Assembly: GCA_025362295.1 (NCBI GenBank)
Contig: JANYGX010000029.1
Span: 1-64,000 of the forward strand
Length of the DNA stretch: 64,000 bases
Origin: Sphingomonadales bacterium
Lineage (GTDB): Bacteria > Pseudomonadota > Alphaproteobacteria > Sphingomonadales > Sphingomonadaceae
Reading direction: 5' to 3'
Made by a program: the position numbers and the translations under genes. Shown in pieces: positions 28,464-39,430 of the stretch. A model generated the notes under the pieces. That model searched no databases. It was given only the letters and a program-made list of their open reading frames with translations, and was not told where the DNA came from. Numbering within the stretch: the first letter of the stretch is position 1; each line of letters starts with the position of its first letter.

Positions 28464-30305
28464 ATGTTGTGCATGGGTTCGATAAACAGACAACAGGATG
28501 TGCCGTTGTGCGATGTTTTGCGCGATGTGTTTGGTTACGACAGTTTTCGCGGCGATCAGGAAGCCATTATAAAATCTGTTATTGATGGCGACAGCGGTCT
28601 TGTCGTTATGCCGACCGGTGCTGGCAAGTCCTTATGTTACCAGCTGCCAGCCTTGCTGAATCCTGGTGTTGCCGTTGTGGTATCACCATTGATTGCACTG
28701 ATGGCGGATCAGGTTACAGCTCTCAAAGCACTGGGTGTGTCGGCTGCAGCGTATAATTCTATGCTGACACCGCGCGAACGTAACGCTGTTGAAGCAGATT
28801 TAAGAGCCGGGCAGCTTGACCTTATCTATGTGGCCCCAGAGCGCCTGATGATGGACGATTGCCTGCGGCTGTTTGATGAGGTGCCGATATCGCTCTTTGC
28901 CATTGATGAAGCACATTGTTTATCAGAATGGGGGCATGATTTCAGGCCGGATTACCTAACCCTTGGCAGGCTCGCACAAATATTTCCGGATGTACCGCGC
29001 TTGGCCCTCACCGCAACGGCCGATGCAAAAACCCGCTCGGTCATTCTTGACAAATTGCGTATTCCCGACAAACAGCAATGGCTTGGTGGTTTTGACCGGC
29101 CTAATATACTTTATAAAGTTGCCGACAAGGTAAAATCGTTCGACCAGTTGATGGCGTTCTTGTCAACCCAGCCACGTGGCGCCGCTGGCATTGTGTATTG
29201 CCAAAGCCGTAACCGCGTCGAGCGTGTTACGGAAAAACTGAATGCTGCTGGAGTCAAGGCATTGCCGTATCACGCCGGCCTTGATGATGATGTGCGTGCG
29301 AGAAATCAGACTCGTTTTTTGCGCGATGACAGTCTGGTGATGGTAGCGACCATTGCTTTCGGTATGGGCATTAACAAGCCGGACATCCGCTTTGTAGTGC
29401 ACCATGATTTGCCAAAATCCATCGAGGCCTATTATCAGGAAACCGGTAGGGCAGGGCGGGATGGACTGTCGGCACAAGCCTTGCTTTTGTATGGTGCTGG
29501 TGATGTGATGCTGCAACGGCGCTGGATCGCTGAGTCTACCGCAGACGATGCACACAAACATGTTAACCGTGGACGACTGGATGCGTTAATCAATTTTTGT
29601 GAGGCTACGACTTGCCGCCGGAATATATTACTAGGCTATTTTGATGATCAGCGAGACCAACCCTGCGGACATTGCGATATTTGTCTGACACCAAATAGCC
29701 TGACGGATATGCGGGTGATGGCACAAAAACTTTTGTCAGCGGTTATCAAGACAGGCCAAAGTTTCGGCATAACACATATTGTTGATGTGCTGGCGGGTCG
29801 AAAAAAAGAAAAAATTGAACGTTTCGAGCATGATAAACTCAGTGTTTTTGGCATCGGTAAGGATCAACCCGACACCTTGTGGCGCGCATTGACGCGGCAT
29901 CTTGTTGCCCATAATCAATTGGTTGTTGATGAGCAGCGCTATAATGCCCTGCGGTTTACCGAACATTCTCGCACAGTTATGCGCGGTGAGGTGCCGGTTC
30001 TATTGCGCAGCAGCGTTACGGAACACATACGCCGACACTCCCGCAACGAAAGTAAAGGCGACAGTAACAGCGAAAATTCACCGCCTTATAACGATGATGT
30101 GTTCCAGCATCTGCGCGCTCTCAGAAAACAGCTGGCATCGCAGGATGACGTGCCGGCATTTGTGATTTTTGCTGATATAACACTGATTGAGATGGCAACA
30201 CATATACCCAAAACATTGGAAGAGATGGCCACAATAAAAGGCGTTGGCACGCAAAAACTAAAGCGCTTTGGAGCCGTTTTTCTTAACGCAATGCAAGAGT
30301 ATTGA
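28464..30305 (+). CDS. recQ: ATP-dependent DNA helicase RecQ
   Basis: The 3'-5' helicase acts in recombination and repair. Motif I is MPTGAGKSLCYQLPAL, motif II FAIDEAHCLSEWGHDFRPDY, motif III ALTATAD, and motif VI YYQETGRAGRDG. The RecQ-C zinc site is visible (CEATTCRR and PCGHCDIC), followed by a winged helix, and the HRDC domain ends the protein (MATHIPKTLEEMATIKGVG). At 613 residues it has the full E. coli-like layout. The first ATG is used; a second ATG nine bases on is possible, and no strong ribosome site is seen. Confidence 0.95.
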   Translation: MLCMGSINRQQDVPLCDVLRDVFGYDSFRGDQEAIIKSVIDGDSGLVVMPTGAGKSLCYQLPALLNPGVAVVVSPLIALMADQVTALKALGVSAAAYNSMLTPRERNAVEADLRAGQLDLIYVAPERLMMDDCLRLFDEVPISLFAIDEAHCLSEWGHDFRPDYLTLGRLAQIFPDVPRLALTATADAKTRSVILDKLRIPDKQQWLGGFDRPNILYKVADKVKSFDQLMAFLSTQPRGAAGIVYCQSRNRVERVTEKLNAAGVKALPYHAGLDDDVRARNQTRFLRDDSLVMVATIAFGMGINKPDIRFVVHHDLPKSIEAYYQETGRAGRDGLSAQALLLYGAGDVMLQRRWIAESTADDAHKHVNRGRLDALINFCEATTCRRNILLGYFDDQRDQPCGHCDICLTPNSLTDMRVMAQKLLSAVIKTGQSFGITHIVDVLAGRKKEKIERFEHDKLSVFGIGKDQPDTLWRALTRHLVAHNQLVVDEQRYNALRFTEHSRTVMRGEVPVLLRSSVTEHIRRHSRNESKGDSNSENSPPYNDDVFQHLRALRKQLASQDDVPAFVIFADITLIEMATHIPKTLEEMATIKGVGTQKLKRFGAVFLNAMQEY

Positions 30306-30362
30306 TTTTTATTTTTCTGATATATTCAAGACAGAATAATCGAATTGGGCAATAAACATGTG

Positions 30363-31091
30363 TCAGCCTTTGAAGCTGTCTTTTGCTATCCGCCGTGCTG
30401 CAAATTCATCCACATTCTTTGCCAGCAAAAACGGATTGGTGGCGCGCTCTAATGCCATTGTGGTTGGTATAGTCGCTATATTGCTGACACGCTTGGCCAC
30501 CACTTCCGCCATGCGCTCTATCAATGCCTGATTACCACCATCCACATGCAAGGCAAACTTACCATTCGAGAGTGTGTATTCGTGTGCGCAATACACCTGT
30601 GTGTCATCCGGTAATGATGATAATTTTGCCAGTGATTGCCACATCTCCGTAGCTGTGCCTTCGAACAATCGACCGCACCCCATGGCAAACAGAGTGTCAC
30701 CGCAAAACAGTGCACAATTATCTGCAAAATAATAGGCGTTGTGCCCAGCCGTGTGGCCAGGTACGTCAATGACCCGCGCGGTTACCTTACCAAGCTCTAC
30801 AATGTCCCCATCAATAACGGTTTCATCTATGGCTGTTATTTTATCATGCTCAGCCAGTGGCCCAATAATATGACAGCCAGTGGCGGCTTTGATAGCAGCG
30901 TTGCCGCCAACATGATCCGGGTGCCAATGAGTATTCAAAATATGAGTGATATGCCACCCATGGATTTGAGCTGCTTCTAGCACAGGTTCGGCAAGCGCTG
31001 GATCGATCACAGCAGTCGCGCCACTTATCGGTTCATTGACGAGCCAAATATAATTATCCTGCAAAACAGGAATACGTAAAATATTGAGCAT
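30363..31091 (-). CDS. gloB: Hydroxyacylglutathione hydrolase (glyoxalase II)
   Basis: The enzyme hydrolyses S-D-lactoylglutathione to lactate and glutathione, the second step of methylglyoxal detoxification. It is a metallo-beta-lactamase-fold protein with the metal motif THWHPDHVGG, DVPGHTAGHNAYY, LFCGDTLFAMGCGRLFEGT and CAHEYTLSN. The 242-residue length fits, including the C-terminal glutathione-binding helix. It is 40 bases downstream of gloA, so both steps of the pathway are adjacent. Confidence 0.95.
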   Translation of the reverse strand: MLNILRIPVLQDNYIWLVNEPISGATAVIDPALAEPVLEAAQIHGWHITHILNTHWHPDHVGGNAAIKAATGCHIIGPLAEHDKITAIDETVIDGDIVELGKVTARVIDVPGHTAGHNAYYFADNCALFCGDTLFAMGCGRLFEGTATEMWQSLAKLSSLPDDTQVYCAHEYTLSNGKFALHVDGGNQALIERMAEVVAKRVSNIATIPTTMALERATNPFLLAKNVDEFAARRIAKDSFKG

Positions 31092-31131
31092 TAAAGCAGC
31101 TCCACCATTTAAAAAATATCACTGCCGCGCA

Positions 31132-31551
31132 TCACCACACGCCAGTGTTGGGCATGGAGGCCCACGGTTCAGCTGGTGCAAGACTGCCACCATCTTGCAA
31201 CAATTCGATGGAAATACCATCTGGTGAGCGCACGAACGCCATGTGACCATCGCGCGGCGGCCTGTTGATGATAACGCCACCATCCATCAATACTTGGCAT
31301 GCGGCATATATATTAGTCACACGGTAGGCGAGATGACCAAAGTTGCGACCGCCCCCATAGCCTTTTTCATCCCAATTGTGTGTAAGTTCAACCTGCGCGC
31401 TGGTGTCTCCCGGCACGCCAAGGAACACCAGTGTAAAGCGACCCTTTTCATTATTATGTCGACCTTGTTCTTCAAGGCCAAGCAGCTTGCAATAAAAGTG
31501 AAGTGAAGTCTCAAGGTCCGATACACGAACCATTGTGTGCAAATATTTCAT
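31132..31551 (-). CDS. gloA: Lactoylglutathione lyase (glyoxalase I)
   Basis: The 139-residue protein has the two beta-alpha-beta-beta-beta modules of glyoxalase I. It begins with the metal-ligand His in YLHTMVRVSDLETSLHFYCKLLG; the second metal His and a Glu are seen in FGHLAYRV and GISIELLQ. It converts the methylglyoxal-glutathione hemithioacetal to lactoylglutathione. A GGAG site precedes the ATG. It lies in a leftward run with a thioesterase upstream and gloB downstream. Confidence 0.93.
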   Translation of the reverse strand: MKYLHTMVRVSDLETSLHFYCKLLGLEEQGRHNNEKGRFTLVFLGVPGDTSAQVELTHNWDEKGYGGGRNFGHLAYRVTNIYAACQVLMDGGVIINRPPRDGHMAFVRSPDGISIELLQDGGSLAPAEPWASMPNTGVW

Positions 31552-31563
31552 TATAGTCTCCAG

Positions 31564-32001
31564 TTAATCGGCACGCAGTGCGCGGCTCTCATACCGCTCA
31601 AAGGCATCAACAATATGTTGAGGCAATGGTTCCGGTCGACCACTCTCAAGCCCGACGTGCACATTGATAATTTCACCGTAGGCGCGCAAATCATTCCTGC
31701 CCTCACCATGAAATTCAAAAAAAGTTGTCATGCTGGAGCGGCCTATTCTGTTGACACGTATACAAAGATCAATAACTTCTTCAAGTCTGATTGGGGCTTT
31801 GTATTCAATCACCGCCTTTGCAACATTAAACTCCAAAGCATTTTTTGCAGGGCTGAGTGCAATGCCGACAGCGCGCCAATACTCCGTGATGCCAATATCA
31901 GCGTATTCAAGATAGCGCGCATTAAAAACAATCATTTGCCCATCAATTTCTGCGTACCGTATACGTTTGGGGAAAGAAAACCTAAAATCATCGCGAGACA
32001 T
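31564..32001 (-). CDS. Hotdog-fold acyl-CoA thioesterase (4HBT family)
   Basis: The 145-residue protein has the 4-hydroxybenzoyl-CoA thioesterase signature: RYAEIDGQMIVFNARYLEYADIG, where Asp in the first helix-strand region is the usual catalytic residue, then IRLEEVIDLCIRVNRIGRSS. It should hydrolyse an acyl-CoA, but the acyl group cannot be told. It lies 18 bases after the S9 peptidase gene and 12 before gloA. Family members also include YbgC of the Tol-Pal locus, but no tol gene is near. Confidence 0.85.
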   Translation of the reverse strand: MSRDDFRFSFPKRIRYAEIDGQMIVFNARYLEYADIGITEYWRAVGIALSPAKNALEFNVAKAVIEYKAPIRLEEVIDLCIRVNRIGRSSMTTFFEFHGEGRNDLRAYGEIINVHVGLESGRPEPLPQHIVDAFERYESRALRAD

Positions 32002-32019
32002 GGCTTGCTTTCATAAGAC

Positions 32020-34050
32020 TCAGTTGCCAATATTGGCTTTGAGAAAGCGTTCCAGCGCAACGAGATAAGTAATGCGTGACGCCTCAGTTTCAAGAAAATG
32101 TTCGCCTTTTTCTATTTCGATATATTCAACTGGTTTACCAGCGGCTTTTAGTTTATCGCGCATCCGGGTGGATTGATGAATGTCGACCCGTAAATCATCC
32201 CTGGCATGAATGAGCTGAATGGGAATATTGATTTTACTAATATTGTTGATGGCAGAATTATCTTCAAGCCTTGTCTTGTCTTTTGATTTATCGCCAATCC
32301 GTTTGATCTGATATTCTTCTTTATAATATCCTGTATCGTTGGTCATCATCGAAATAATATCGGAGACACCTGCCAGAGAAGAGGCACATTTAAATAAATC
32401 GGGGGTTTTCACGGCCCCCATGAGCGCTGCGTAACCTCCATAAGAACCACCGGCAATACAAATGCGTTTGGAGTCAGCAATACCTTCACTGATCATCCAT
32501 TTGGTGCCATCGGTTATATCATCCTGCATGGCCAGACCCCACTGACCATCACCGGCATTCAAAAACTTTTCGCCGTAGCCCGTTGAACCACGAAAATTTG
32601 GTTGCAGAACAGCGTAGCCACGGTTGGCAAGAAACTGTGACCACCAGTCGTAAAGTCCACTATCATAAGACCAGGGTCCGCCGTGTGGCAGAATGACCGT
32701 CGGTAAATTCTTTACATCTTTGCCTCGTGGTGTTGTAAGAAACGCCTCAATCGTTAAACCGTCGCGGGCCTTGTAGGTGATGGCACGCTTTGGGGCTGCG
32801 TTGTCTGGGCCAAGTGCGAGATATTCATACTGGTAAAGCTTAAGTGTTTTTTGAACAGCATCATAGATATAATACAAACCGGGTTCATCAGCACTTTCCG
32901 CTTTGACAATTATCTTGTGGCCATCTCTGCTAATGGATGAAATTGTCAGGTAGTAACCTGGAAGAACTTTTTTAAGCCCCTTGATGCGCCCTGCCCACTT
33001 ATCGTCAAAGTAAACCCATGGATCGTGTTCACGATTAAATTTTACAGCAAACAGATTTGAATTTTCGTCGTAGAGTTGAGAGTCATGCTTATTTTCAAGG
33101 CCATAAAGGTTATCATGCACAAGAACCTCAGACTGGGTTTGTGTGCGCATATCCCACTTTATCAATGAGCTTTGGCCATTGATGTCCGTCTTTACATAAG
33201 CAAAACGTGGATCAGGTGTAAAACCAAGGAAGTTCGTCTCAAGATTCAGAAAAGCTGACTTCCTTATCGTAACCCATTTATCGTTATCAGGGTTCCTATA
33301 TGTTATAAATGGTACTATCAAACCGCCTTCAATACGGCTGCCATAGCCCAGTCGTACGATGCCATCCAAATCAGCCTCGTATGCATAAATATCTGATTGG
33401 CCACCAGCGACGGTTGTAAATTCACCTGTGGCCGCATTAATTCTTCGCACACGGGCACCACCCCGACTGGTGTAATCGTCATTTATCGACAATAAAAAAT
33501 AACCTGAGTTTTTTGGATCGGTATAAATAACATCATCTTGATTTACGGCAGTCGATTCCATTCGTGATATACCAATCAGCGAGCCTGTTATGGCCTGTTT
33601 TATCGGCTTCACAGCATTAAAGGCTGATTTACCATCGACGGATACAGAAATAAGCCGCGTCTCCCGCGTGCGTTTGTTAAAAGTGATCCAGCCATCTGTG
33701 CCACGATCAACAGATTTGCCAATACTAATCAAAAGTCGGGTGTTGCTGGCCCACGTAACATGGCGATATTCCCAGCCAATCTTAGCGTCGGCCGGAAAAA
33801 TCAGTGGCTGTGCTTCCGGATCATCAGTCAACCTGATAGCAATATTCCACCGACCATTCACAGATATCAGATGCGCAACTTTGCTACCATCGGGGGAGAG
33901 TTCAGGGCGCGAAAACTGGCCAAGTTGGGCGAAAGACTGCACAGGTAAAAGTGGCGCTATAACTGGTGTCGTGGTTTCGGCTACTGAATGAACTGCTGTA
34001 AACATTTGCAGAAATGCAACCCATATGATCAAAGCCATAAAATATATCAT
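32020..34050 (-). CDS. Exported S9 prolyl-oligopeptidase family peptidase
   Basis: A 25-residue signal peptide (MIYFMALIIWVAFLQMFTAV...) is followed by a seven-bladed beta-propeller region (about 40-400) and an alpha/beta hydrolase domain. The nucleophile is in AGGSYGGYAALMG (Ser536), the Asp in IHARDDLRVD and the His in EKGEHFLE, the complete triad of the dipeptidyl/acylaminoacyl peptidase group. It would cleave short peptides in the periplasm. It is the first gene of the leftward unit that continues with the thioesterase and glyoxalase genes; the 145-base gap to rbfA shows no clear terminator. Confidence 0.9.
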   Translation of the reverse strand: MIYFMALIIWVAFLQMFTAVHSVAETTTPVIAPLLPVQSFAQLGQFSRPELSPDGSKVAHLISVNGRWNIAIRLTDDPEAQPLIFPADAKIGWEYRHVTWASNTRLLISIGKSVDRGTDGWITFNKRTRETRLISVSVDGKSAFNAVKPIKQAITGSLIGISRMESTAVNQDDVIYTDPKNSGYFLLSINDDYTSRGGARVRRINAATGEFTTVAGGQSDIYAYEADLDGIVRLGYGSRIEGGLIVPFITYRNPDNDKWVTIRKSAFLNLETNFLGFTPDPRFAYVKTDINGQSSLIKWDMRTQTQSEVLVHDNLYGLENKHDSQLYDENSNLFAVKFNREHDPWVYFDDKWAGRIKGLKKVLPGYYLTISSISRDGHKIIVKAESADEPGLYYIYDAVQKTLKLYQYEYLALGPDNAAPKRAITYKARDGLTIEAFLTTPRGKDVKNLPTVILPHGGPWSYDSGLYDWWSQFLANRGYAVLQPNFRGSTGYGEKFLNAGDGQWGLAMQDDITDGTKWMISEGIADSKRICIAGGSYGGYAALMGAVKTPDLFKCASSLAGVSDIISMMTNDTGYYKEEYQIKRIGDKSKDKTRLEDNSAINNISKINIPIQLIHARDDLRVDIHQSTRMRDKLKAAGKPVEYIEIEKGEHFLETEASRITYLVALERFLKANIGN

Positions 34051-34195
34051 TAAATTCCCCCTTTAATATACTATATTCAAATAAAGTTAAATCAGCGCAA
34101 AAATGCAATACAAACTTTTGTGGAGATATCTTTTTATCGGCAAGCTGCACATACAATTTTTTATCAAAGCAAGCTTGGAATAGCAATTATAGAAT

Positions 34196-34585
34196 TTAGA
34201 GCTCCAAATCTTGTGAAACCTTCGGATTGCGCAGCAGATCGTCGATGTGCTTGGCCTGGTTGAAGCTTTCATCGAGCAGGAATTTGAGCTCCGGGGTGTA
34301 TTTGGTACTAAGGCGATGGCCGACCTCGCCTTTCAGATATTTGGCATGGTGTTTGAGCGCTTCTAGCACCGGTTTCTGATCAATGCCGCCTAGCGGTTGA
34401 ATAAACACGGTTGCGTGGCGAATGTCTGGCGACACGCGCACCTCGCTCACAGTAATTGGGTGCGCGGCAATCACTTCATCATGTACCTGGCCGCGCGCTA
34501 GAATTTCGGCAATCACATGGCGGATTTGTTCACCCACTCGCAAAAGACGCACAGATTTGCCTTTTTTATCTTCTGTATAGCGCAT
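34196..34585 (-). CDS. rbfA: Ribosome-binding factor A
   Basis: RbfA binds the 30S precursor and helps 16S rRNA 5'-end maturation. The 129-residue protein has the KH-like fold and the family signatures [14 protein letters not shown] near the start, [19 protein letters not shown] in the middle, and [20 protein letters not shown] at the end. It is the last gene of the rimP-nusA-ylxR-infB-rbfA operon, 13 bases after infB. Confidence 0.95.
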   Translation of the reverse strand: MRYTEDKKGKSVRLLRVGEQIRHVIAEILARGQVHDEVIAAHPITVSEVRVSPDIRHATVFIQPLGGIDQKPVLEALKHHAKYLKGEVGHRLSTKYTPELKFLLDESFNQAKHIDDLLRNPKVSQDLEL

Positions 34586-34598
34586 CGTTCATCCACCC

Positions 34599-37208
34599 TT
34601 AAAGAGTGCGCTCCTGACTGCTGATTTCGTAAGCTTCAATAACATCACCGGCCTTAATATCGATGAAGTTTTCCAGACTCATGCCACATTCGAGGCCAAC
34701 CTTGACTTCCGGAACATCGTCTTTGAAACGGCGTAGTGACGTGAGCTTGCCGGTGTAAACCACATTATTATCGCGCAACAACCGCACATTCGAATTGCGT
34801 TTAACCAAACCTGTCGAGACATAACAACCGGCAGCCTTGCCACTCTTACCAGCCTGAAACACGTCTTTGACTGTGGCTTGGCCGATAACAGTTTCGATCA
34901 TTTGTGGACCAAGCTGACCAATCATTCCGGCCTTCATGTCATCGATAAGGTTGTAAATGATGGTATAATTCTTGATTTCAACTTTATCGCGGTCCGCAGC
35001 TTCACGGGCATTCGGGTTTGGCCGCACGTTAAAGGCAATAATCGGGGCATTGGAAGCCTTTGCCAATGTCACATCTGATTCTGTAATCGCCCCCACACCG
35101 GCGTGCAGCACGCGCACTGTGATATCGGCATTTGAAAGTTTTGTAACAGCCTGAGTGATAGCCTCAACCGAACCTTGCACATCCGCTTTCAACACTAGAT
35201 TAAATTCTGATTTTTTGGCAGCATTAAGATTGGCAAAAGCATCCGCTGCCAAGACAGGCTCTGATGTTGTGCGAAGGCGGGTGGCAAGATTGCTACGATA
35301 GCTTGCAACTTCACGAGCCCTTGCTTCATTTTCAACTACGAAAAATTCATCACCAGCGCCCGGCACGCCTGAAATGCCGAGAATTTCTACAGGCTGTGAT
35401 GGTTCTGCAATTTTGACCTGCTTGCCCTGATCATTGACCAATGCGCGCACCTTGCCCCACTCAGCCCCGATGACAAAAATGTCGCCAACCTTAAGTGTGC
35501 CACGCCGCACTAGAACTGTCGCAACGGGCCCGCGTCCTTTATCCAGCTTGGCCTCAATCACTGTGCCTTCCGCTGGCCGGTTTGGGTTGGTTTTGAGTTC
35601 CAAAATTTCTGCCTGCAAGGCGATCTTGCCCAACAGGTCATCTAGGCCAGTTTTTTTCAGGGCCGATATTTCCACATCCTGCACATCTCCAGACATCGCC
35701 TCCACAATAACGTTGTGTTGCAACAGGGCTTGACGAATTTTAGCCGGATCTGCACCCGGCCTGTCCATTTTATTAATGGCAACGATCATCGGTACGCCAG
35801 CCGCTTTAGTGTGATTAATCGCTTCGATGGTTTGTGGCATCAGGCCATCGTCTGCAGCTACAACGATAATCACAATATCCGTCACATTTGCTCCGCGCGC
35901 CCGCATTTGGGTGAATGCCTCGTGGCCAGGTGTGTCAAGAAATGTAATCTTGCTACCATCTGATTGCGTCACCTGATAAGCGCCGATATGCTGGGTAATG
36001 CCACCCGCTTCACCAGATACGACGTTTGATTTGCGTAAGGCATCGAGCAGCGATGTTTTACCGTGATCGACATGACCCATTATTGTTACAATTGGTGGAC
36101 GCAGGGATAGGTTTGCCGGGTCATCCTCAATCCCGCCAAGCCCTATTTCCACATCGGAATCAGCAACACGTTTGATAACATGGCCAAAATCTGTGACCAA
36201 CAATTCAGCGGTATCCTGGTCGATAACCTGATCAGCATCAGCCTCCACGCCCATTTTACCCAGGGCCCGGATCAAATCATTCGTGCGCTCGGCCATACGG
36301 TTGGCAAGCTCGGCAACAGTAATACCTTCCGGCACCACCACATCGCGAGACTGCTTAGCAGACGGGCCTTGCAGCATATGAGCGCGACGTTCTTTCTCGC
36401 GCGCGCGGCGAAGTGCAGCCAGTGAACGGACCTTGACAGCATCATCATCCGATAAGGCTTTGGTAACAGTGAGCTTGCCGGATTGGCGTCGTTCATCGGT
36501 GCGTGTCCGTGCCGGTTTGGCCGGTGCCAGCTTGGCTTTCGATGGATTACCCTTGCGGCTATCATCGTCATCATCGACAGCGCGAGCTGTTGGTACCAAT
36601 GGTTTGCGACCATCACGGCCGCTGCGCAACTCTTCCGCGCCTTTGGGTGGCACGGGCAAATCCGGCACAAAATTCTGCACTGGAGCACCGGATTGCGATT
36701 TGTTAGAGCGCGGTTTTGGTTGCGCAGATATTGGGGCGGATATGCCATCTTGTGAAGCCGCTGTTTGCGTTGCTTCCTCGGTCTCAATTCTGGTTGATCG
36801 TGCGTCTCGTACAGCATCCCTTGCGGTTTCGCGTTCAGCGTCCTGGCGTTTGCGAGCCTCTTCTGCAGCAACCCGGCGCTCTTCTTCGCCGCGACGCAGC
36901 GCGGCCTGCAAGGCTTCCTGACGTGTCAGTCGATCATTGCTGCCCATACCGTCTTCAGAAGGTCGCTGAGGTTTGCGCGGTGTCGGTGGCGGTGCTGCAA
37001 CCTTGACTTCGATAACCGGGGCAAGAGGTGCAACCTGCACGTCTTCTACAGTATCAACTTTACCAATAATTTTGCGCTTTTTAACCTCTACCACAACAGA
37101 TTTAGAGCGGCCATGACTGAAACTCTGGCGCACTTTGCCAGCCTCAACAGTTTTTTTCATTCCAAGTGGCGCACGCGCGCCTAAAGTCAGTTTTTTCTCG
37201 TCGCTCAT
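34599..37208 (-). CDS. infB: Translation initiation factor IF-2
   Basis: IF-2 is the GTPase that places initiator tRNA on the 30S subunit. The 869-residue protein has a long charged, low-complexity N-terminal part (about 1-290), an IF2_N-like segment, and the G domain beginning with [14 protein letters not shown] at residue 378, with [15 protein letters not shown] (G3) and NKMD (G4). Domains II-IV follow to the tRNA-binding C-terminus. Start context ([20 protein letters not shown]) is typical of alphaproteobacteria. It is fourth in the operon. Confidence 0.97.
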   Translation of the reverse strand: MSDEKKLTLGARAPLGMKKTVEAGKVRQSFSHGRSKSVVVEVKKRKIIGKVDTVEDVQVAPLAPVIEVKVAAPPPTPRKPQRPSEDGMGSNDRLTRQEALQAALRRGEEERRVAAEEARKRQDAERETARDAVRDARSTRIETEEATQTAASQDGISAPISAQPKPRSNKSQSGAPVQNFVPDLPVPPKGAEELRSGRDGRKPLVPTARAVDDDDDSRKGNPSKAKLAPAKPARTRTDERRQSGKLTVTKALSDDDAVKVRSLAALRRAREKERRAHMLQGPSAKQSRDVVVPEGITVAELANRMAERTNDLIRALGKMGVEADADQVIDQDTAELLVTDFGHVIKRVADSDVEIGLGGIEDDPANLSLRPPIVTIMGHVDHGKTSLLDALRKSNVVSGEAGGITQHIGAYQVTQSDGSKITFLDTPGHEAFTQMRARGANVTDIVIIVVAADDGLMPQTIEAINHTKAAGVPMIVAINKMDRPGADPAKIRQALLQHNVIVEAMSGDVQDVEISALKKTGLDDLLGKIALQAEILELKTNPNRPAEGTVIEAKLDKGRGPVATVLVRRGTLKVGDIFVIGAEWGKVRALVNDQGKQVKIAEPSQPVEILGISGVPGAGDEFFVVENEARAREVASYRSNLATRLRTTSEPVLAADAFANLNAAKKSEFNLVLKADVQGSVEAITQAVTKLSNADITVRVLHAGVGAITESDVTLAKASNAPIIAFNVRPNPNAREAADRDKVEIKNYTIIYNLIDDMKAGMIGQLGPQMIETVIGQATVKDVFQAGKSGKAAGCYVSTGLVKRNSNVRLLRDNNVVYTGKLTSLRRFKDDVPEVKVGLECGMSLENFIDIKAGDVIEAYEISSQERTL

Positions 37209-37247
37209 TATTACAACCTACTTATCCGGTACGAAATGTACTGGAGC

Positions 37248-37877
37248 CTAATGTGTTTTGTGTCCGGCATACGCCACCCACCGATTAATGTCGATCATGA
37301 TCCGCTGGGCGGCCTGACGCACTGGCACAGCCATATGTACCACATGACCGCGCCCGAGCGCCATGCTTAAGGCATCTCTCCCAACCGGTAAAATAATTTC
37401 CCGGCCTCTTGTGAACAGCTTTCGGATACCATCCGGAGCCGCATCACCAGCATGAATGGTCAAGGCATCGGGCAAACGATCGAGAAGTTGAGATATACTG
37501 TCGCTGCCCATCACAACGTTGCCAGACTTTAATTCCAGCCCCAATCTATTCAGTGCTCGCTGCTGCAATCCCGCATCAATCATATCAACCAGATTATCTG
37601 GAACATCTAGGGTTTTCTTGCCGGTTTTAAAGCTATGTGCCAAAGCACCTTTAAGTTTATTAGCCACTATAGCGTTAATAAGGCGCTGTTTATCCAAGCC
37701 TATCCATGCGCCCCGTCCAGGCAATTTGGCTGCATAATCTGGCCCAACGCGGTCCCCTGGCCCTAACGCCAGGCGCAATAATGTTTCTGGCGTACCCGCT
37801 ATGCGTGTTAGAATACACGTGCGTTCCGGTATGTCGGGCTCGTCATTTTGCGTTGATCTATCTGGGCTTGGTTTCAT
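37248..37877 (-). CDS. YlxR / L7Ae-like RNA-binding protein
   Basis: The N-terminal part (about residues 15-95) is the YlxR (DUF448) domain, with ERTCILTR and LPGRGAWIG; the C-terminal part (about 105-205) looks like an L7Ae-type RNA-binding domain. This fusion is standard between nusA and infB in alphaproteobacteria. The exact role is unclear; YlxR has been tied to RNA binding and to RNase P. It lies 21 bases after nusA. Confidence 0.9.
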   Translation of the reverse strand: MKPSPDRSTQNDEPDIPERTCILTRIAGTPETLLRLALGPGDRVGPDYAAKLPGRGAWIGLDKQRLINAIVANKLKGALAHSFKTGKKTLDVPDNLVDMIDAGLQQRALNRLGLELKSGNVVMGSDSISQLLDRLPDALTIHAGDAAPDGIRKLFTRGREIILPVGRDALSMALGRGHVVHMAVPVRQAAQRIMIDINRWVAYAGHKTH

Positions 37878-37898
37878 TGTGTATGACTGTGGCCCCCA

Positions 37899-39413
37899 TC
37901 ACTCAAACCAGTGCTTGCGCGCGGCCATGATAATGGCATTGCCTTCATCCATACTGAGGCCGTATTCTTTCAGTACACCTTCTTTTTTGTGCACCAGCTC
38001 ATCCGTTGCAAGGTCGCCTAAATCATCGAGCGTTTTAATGCCATTTTTACCAAGCGTTACCAGCATGGGCTCGGTTAACCCTTCAATAGCCGCAACGTCA
38101 TCGGTCACGCCAAGTGCTTTACGCTCAGTTCGTGCAGCTTCAATGCGGCGCTCAAGCGCTTCTGAAGCGCGGTTTTGTAATTCCTCAGCCAAGCTTTCGT
38201 CAAACCCTTCTATTTTAGCAAGCTCTTCAACCTCCGAGAATGCCACTTCTTCAATTTCACTATAGCCTTCAGCCACCATAAGCTGGGCCAGCGTTTCGTC
38301 GACATCAAGTTCTTTCATGAACAGCTCAGAACGTTCAATAAATTCGGCCTGACGACGCTCACTGTCTTGCGTTTCCGTGACAATATCAATTTGCCAGCGG
38401 GTGAGTTGGCTCGCTAATCGCACATTCTGGCCACGCCGCCCAATCGCCAACGATAGCTGATCATCCGGTACCACAACTTCAATGCGGCCCTCTTCCTCAT
38501 CAAGCACGACTTTCGCAACTTCCGCCGGCTGCAAAGCATTAACTATAAAGGTAGCAGGGTCTGGCGACCATGGAATAATATCAACCTTTTCGCCCTGTAA
38601 CTCCTGCACAACGGCTTGCACACGGCTGCCGCGCATACCGACACAGGCTCCAATTGGATCTATCGAACTATCATTTGACAACACGCCAATTTTGGCGCGT
38701 GAGCCAGGATCGCGCGCGACTGACTTGATTTCAATCACGCCATCATACACTTCCGGCACTTCTTGCGCGAAAAGCTTTGCCATAAAATCAGGATGTGCAC
38801 GGCTTAAGAAAATTTGCGGACCACGATTTTCGCGACGCACATCCATAATGTAAGCTCGCACTCGGTCATTCAACCTATACTGCTCGCGCGGAATCAGCTG
38901 GTCGCGGCGAATAATGCCTTCAGCTTTTCCAAGGTCGAGCACTACATGGCCAAATTCCGAGCGCTTGACAACACCAGTGATGATCTCGCCTTTGCGGTCC
39001 TTGAATTCATCGAACTGCTTATCACGTTCGGCCTCACGAACTTTTTGCACAATAACCTGCTTGGCGGTTTGCGAGGCGATGCGCCCAAAATCCATTGGTG
39101 GCAGCGGGTCAATCACATAATCGCCAATTAAAGCGCCTTTTTTATGCGATTGCGCATCGGCAGGCGTGATCTGCTTAAAGCTGTCTTCAACTCGCTCAAC
39201 CACTTCCAGCACTCGCCACAAGCGTAGATCACCAGATTTAGGATCGATCTTGGCGCGTATGTCATTTTCAAGACCATATCGCGCCCGTGCGGCTTTCTGA
39301 ATTGCCTCTTCCATAGCCTCTATAACAATGGTGCGATCAATATTTTTTTCGCGTGCCACAGCATCGGCAATTGCGATAAGTTCCATTTTGTTGGCACTAA
39401 CAGCTGAAGCCAT
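37899..39413 (-). CDS. nusA: Transcription termination/antitermination factor NusA
   Basis: NusA binds RNA polymerase and nascent RNA and affects pausing, termination and antitermination. The 504-residue protein has the N-terminal polymerase-binding domain (about 1-130), an S1 domain (EIITGVVKRSEFGHVVLDLG), two KH domains (IGACVGMRGSRVQAVVQEL and LSLAIGRRGQNVRLASQL), and an acidic C-terminal helical region with two repeats. AAGGA precedes the ATG by 8 bases. It is second in the operon. Confidence 0.97.
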   Translation of the reverse strand: MASAVSANKMELIAIADAVAREKNIDRTIVIEAMEEAIQKAARARYGLENDIRAKIDPKSGDLRLWRVLEVVERVEDSFKQITPADAQSHKKGALIGDYVIDPLPPMDFGRIASQTAKQVIVQKVREAERDKQFDEFKDRKGEIITGVVKRSEFGHVVLDLGKAEGIIRRDQLIPREQYRLNDRVRAYIMDVRRENRGPQIFLSRAHPDFMAKLFAQEVPEVYDGVIEIKSVARDPGSRAKIGVLSNDSSIDPIGACVGMRGSRVQAVVQELQGEKVDIIPWSPDPATFIVNALQPAEVAKVVLDEEEGRIEVVVPDDQLSLAIGRRGQNVRLASQLTRWQIDIVTETQDSERRQAEFIERSELFMKELDVDETLAQLMVAEGYSEIEEVAFSEVEELAKIEGFDESLAEELQNRASEALERRIEAARTERKALGVTDDVAAIEGLTEPMLVTLGKNGIKTLDDLGDLATDELVHKKEGVLKEYGLSMDEGNAIIMAARKHWFE

Positions 39414-39430
39414 AAATTTGTCCTTTTCTC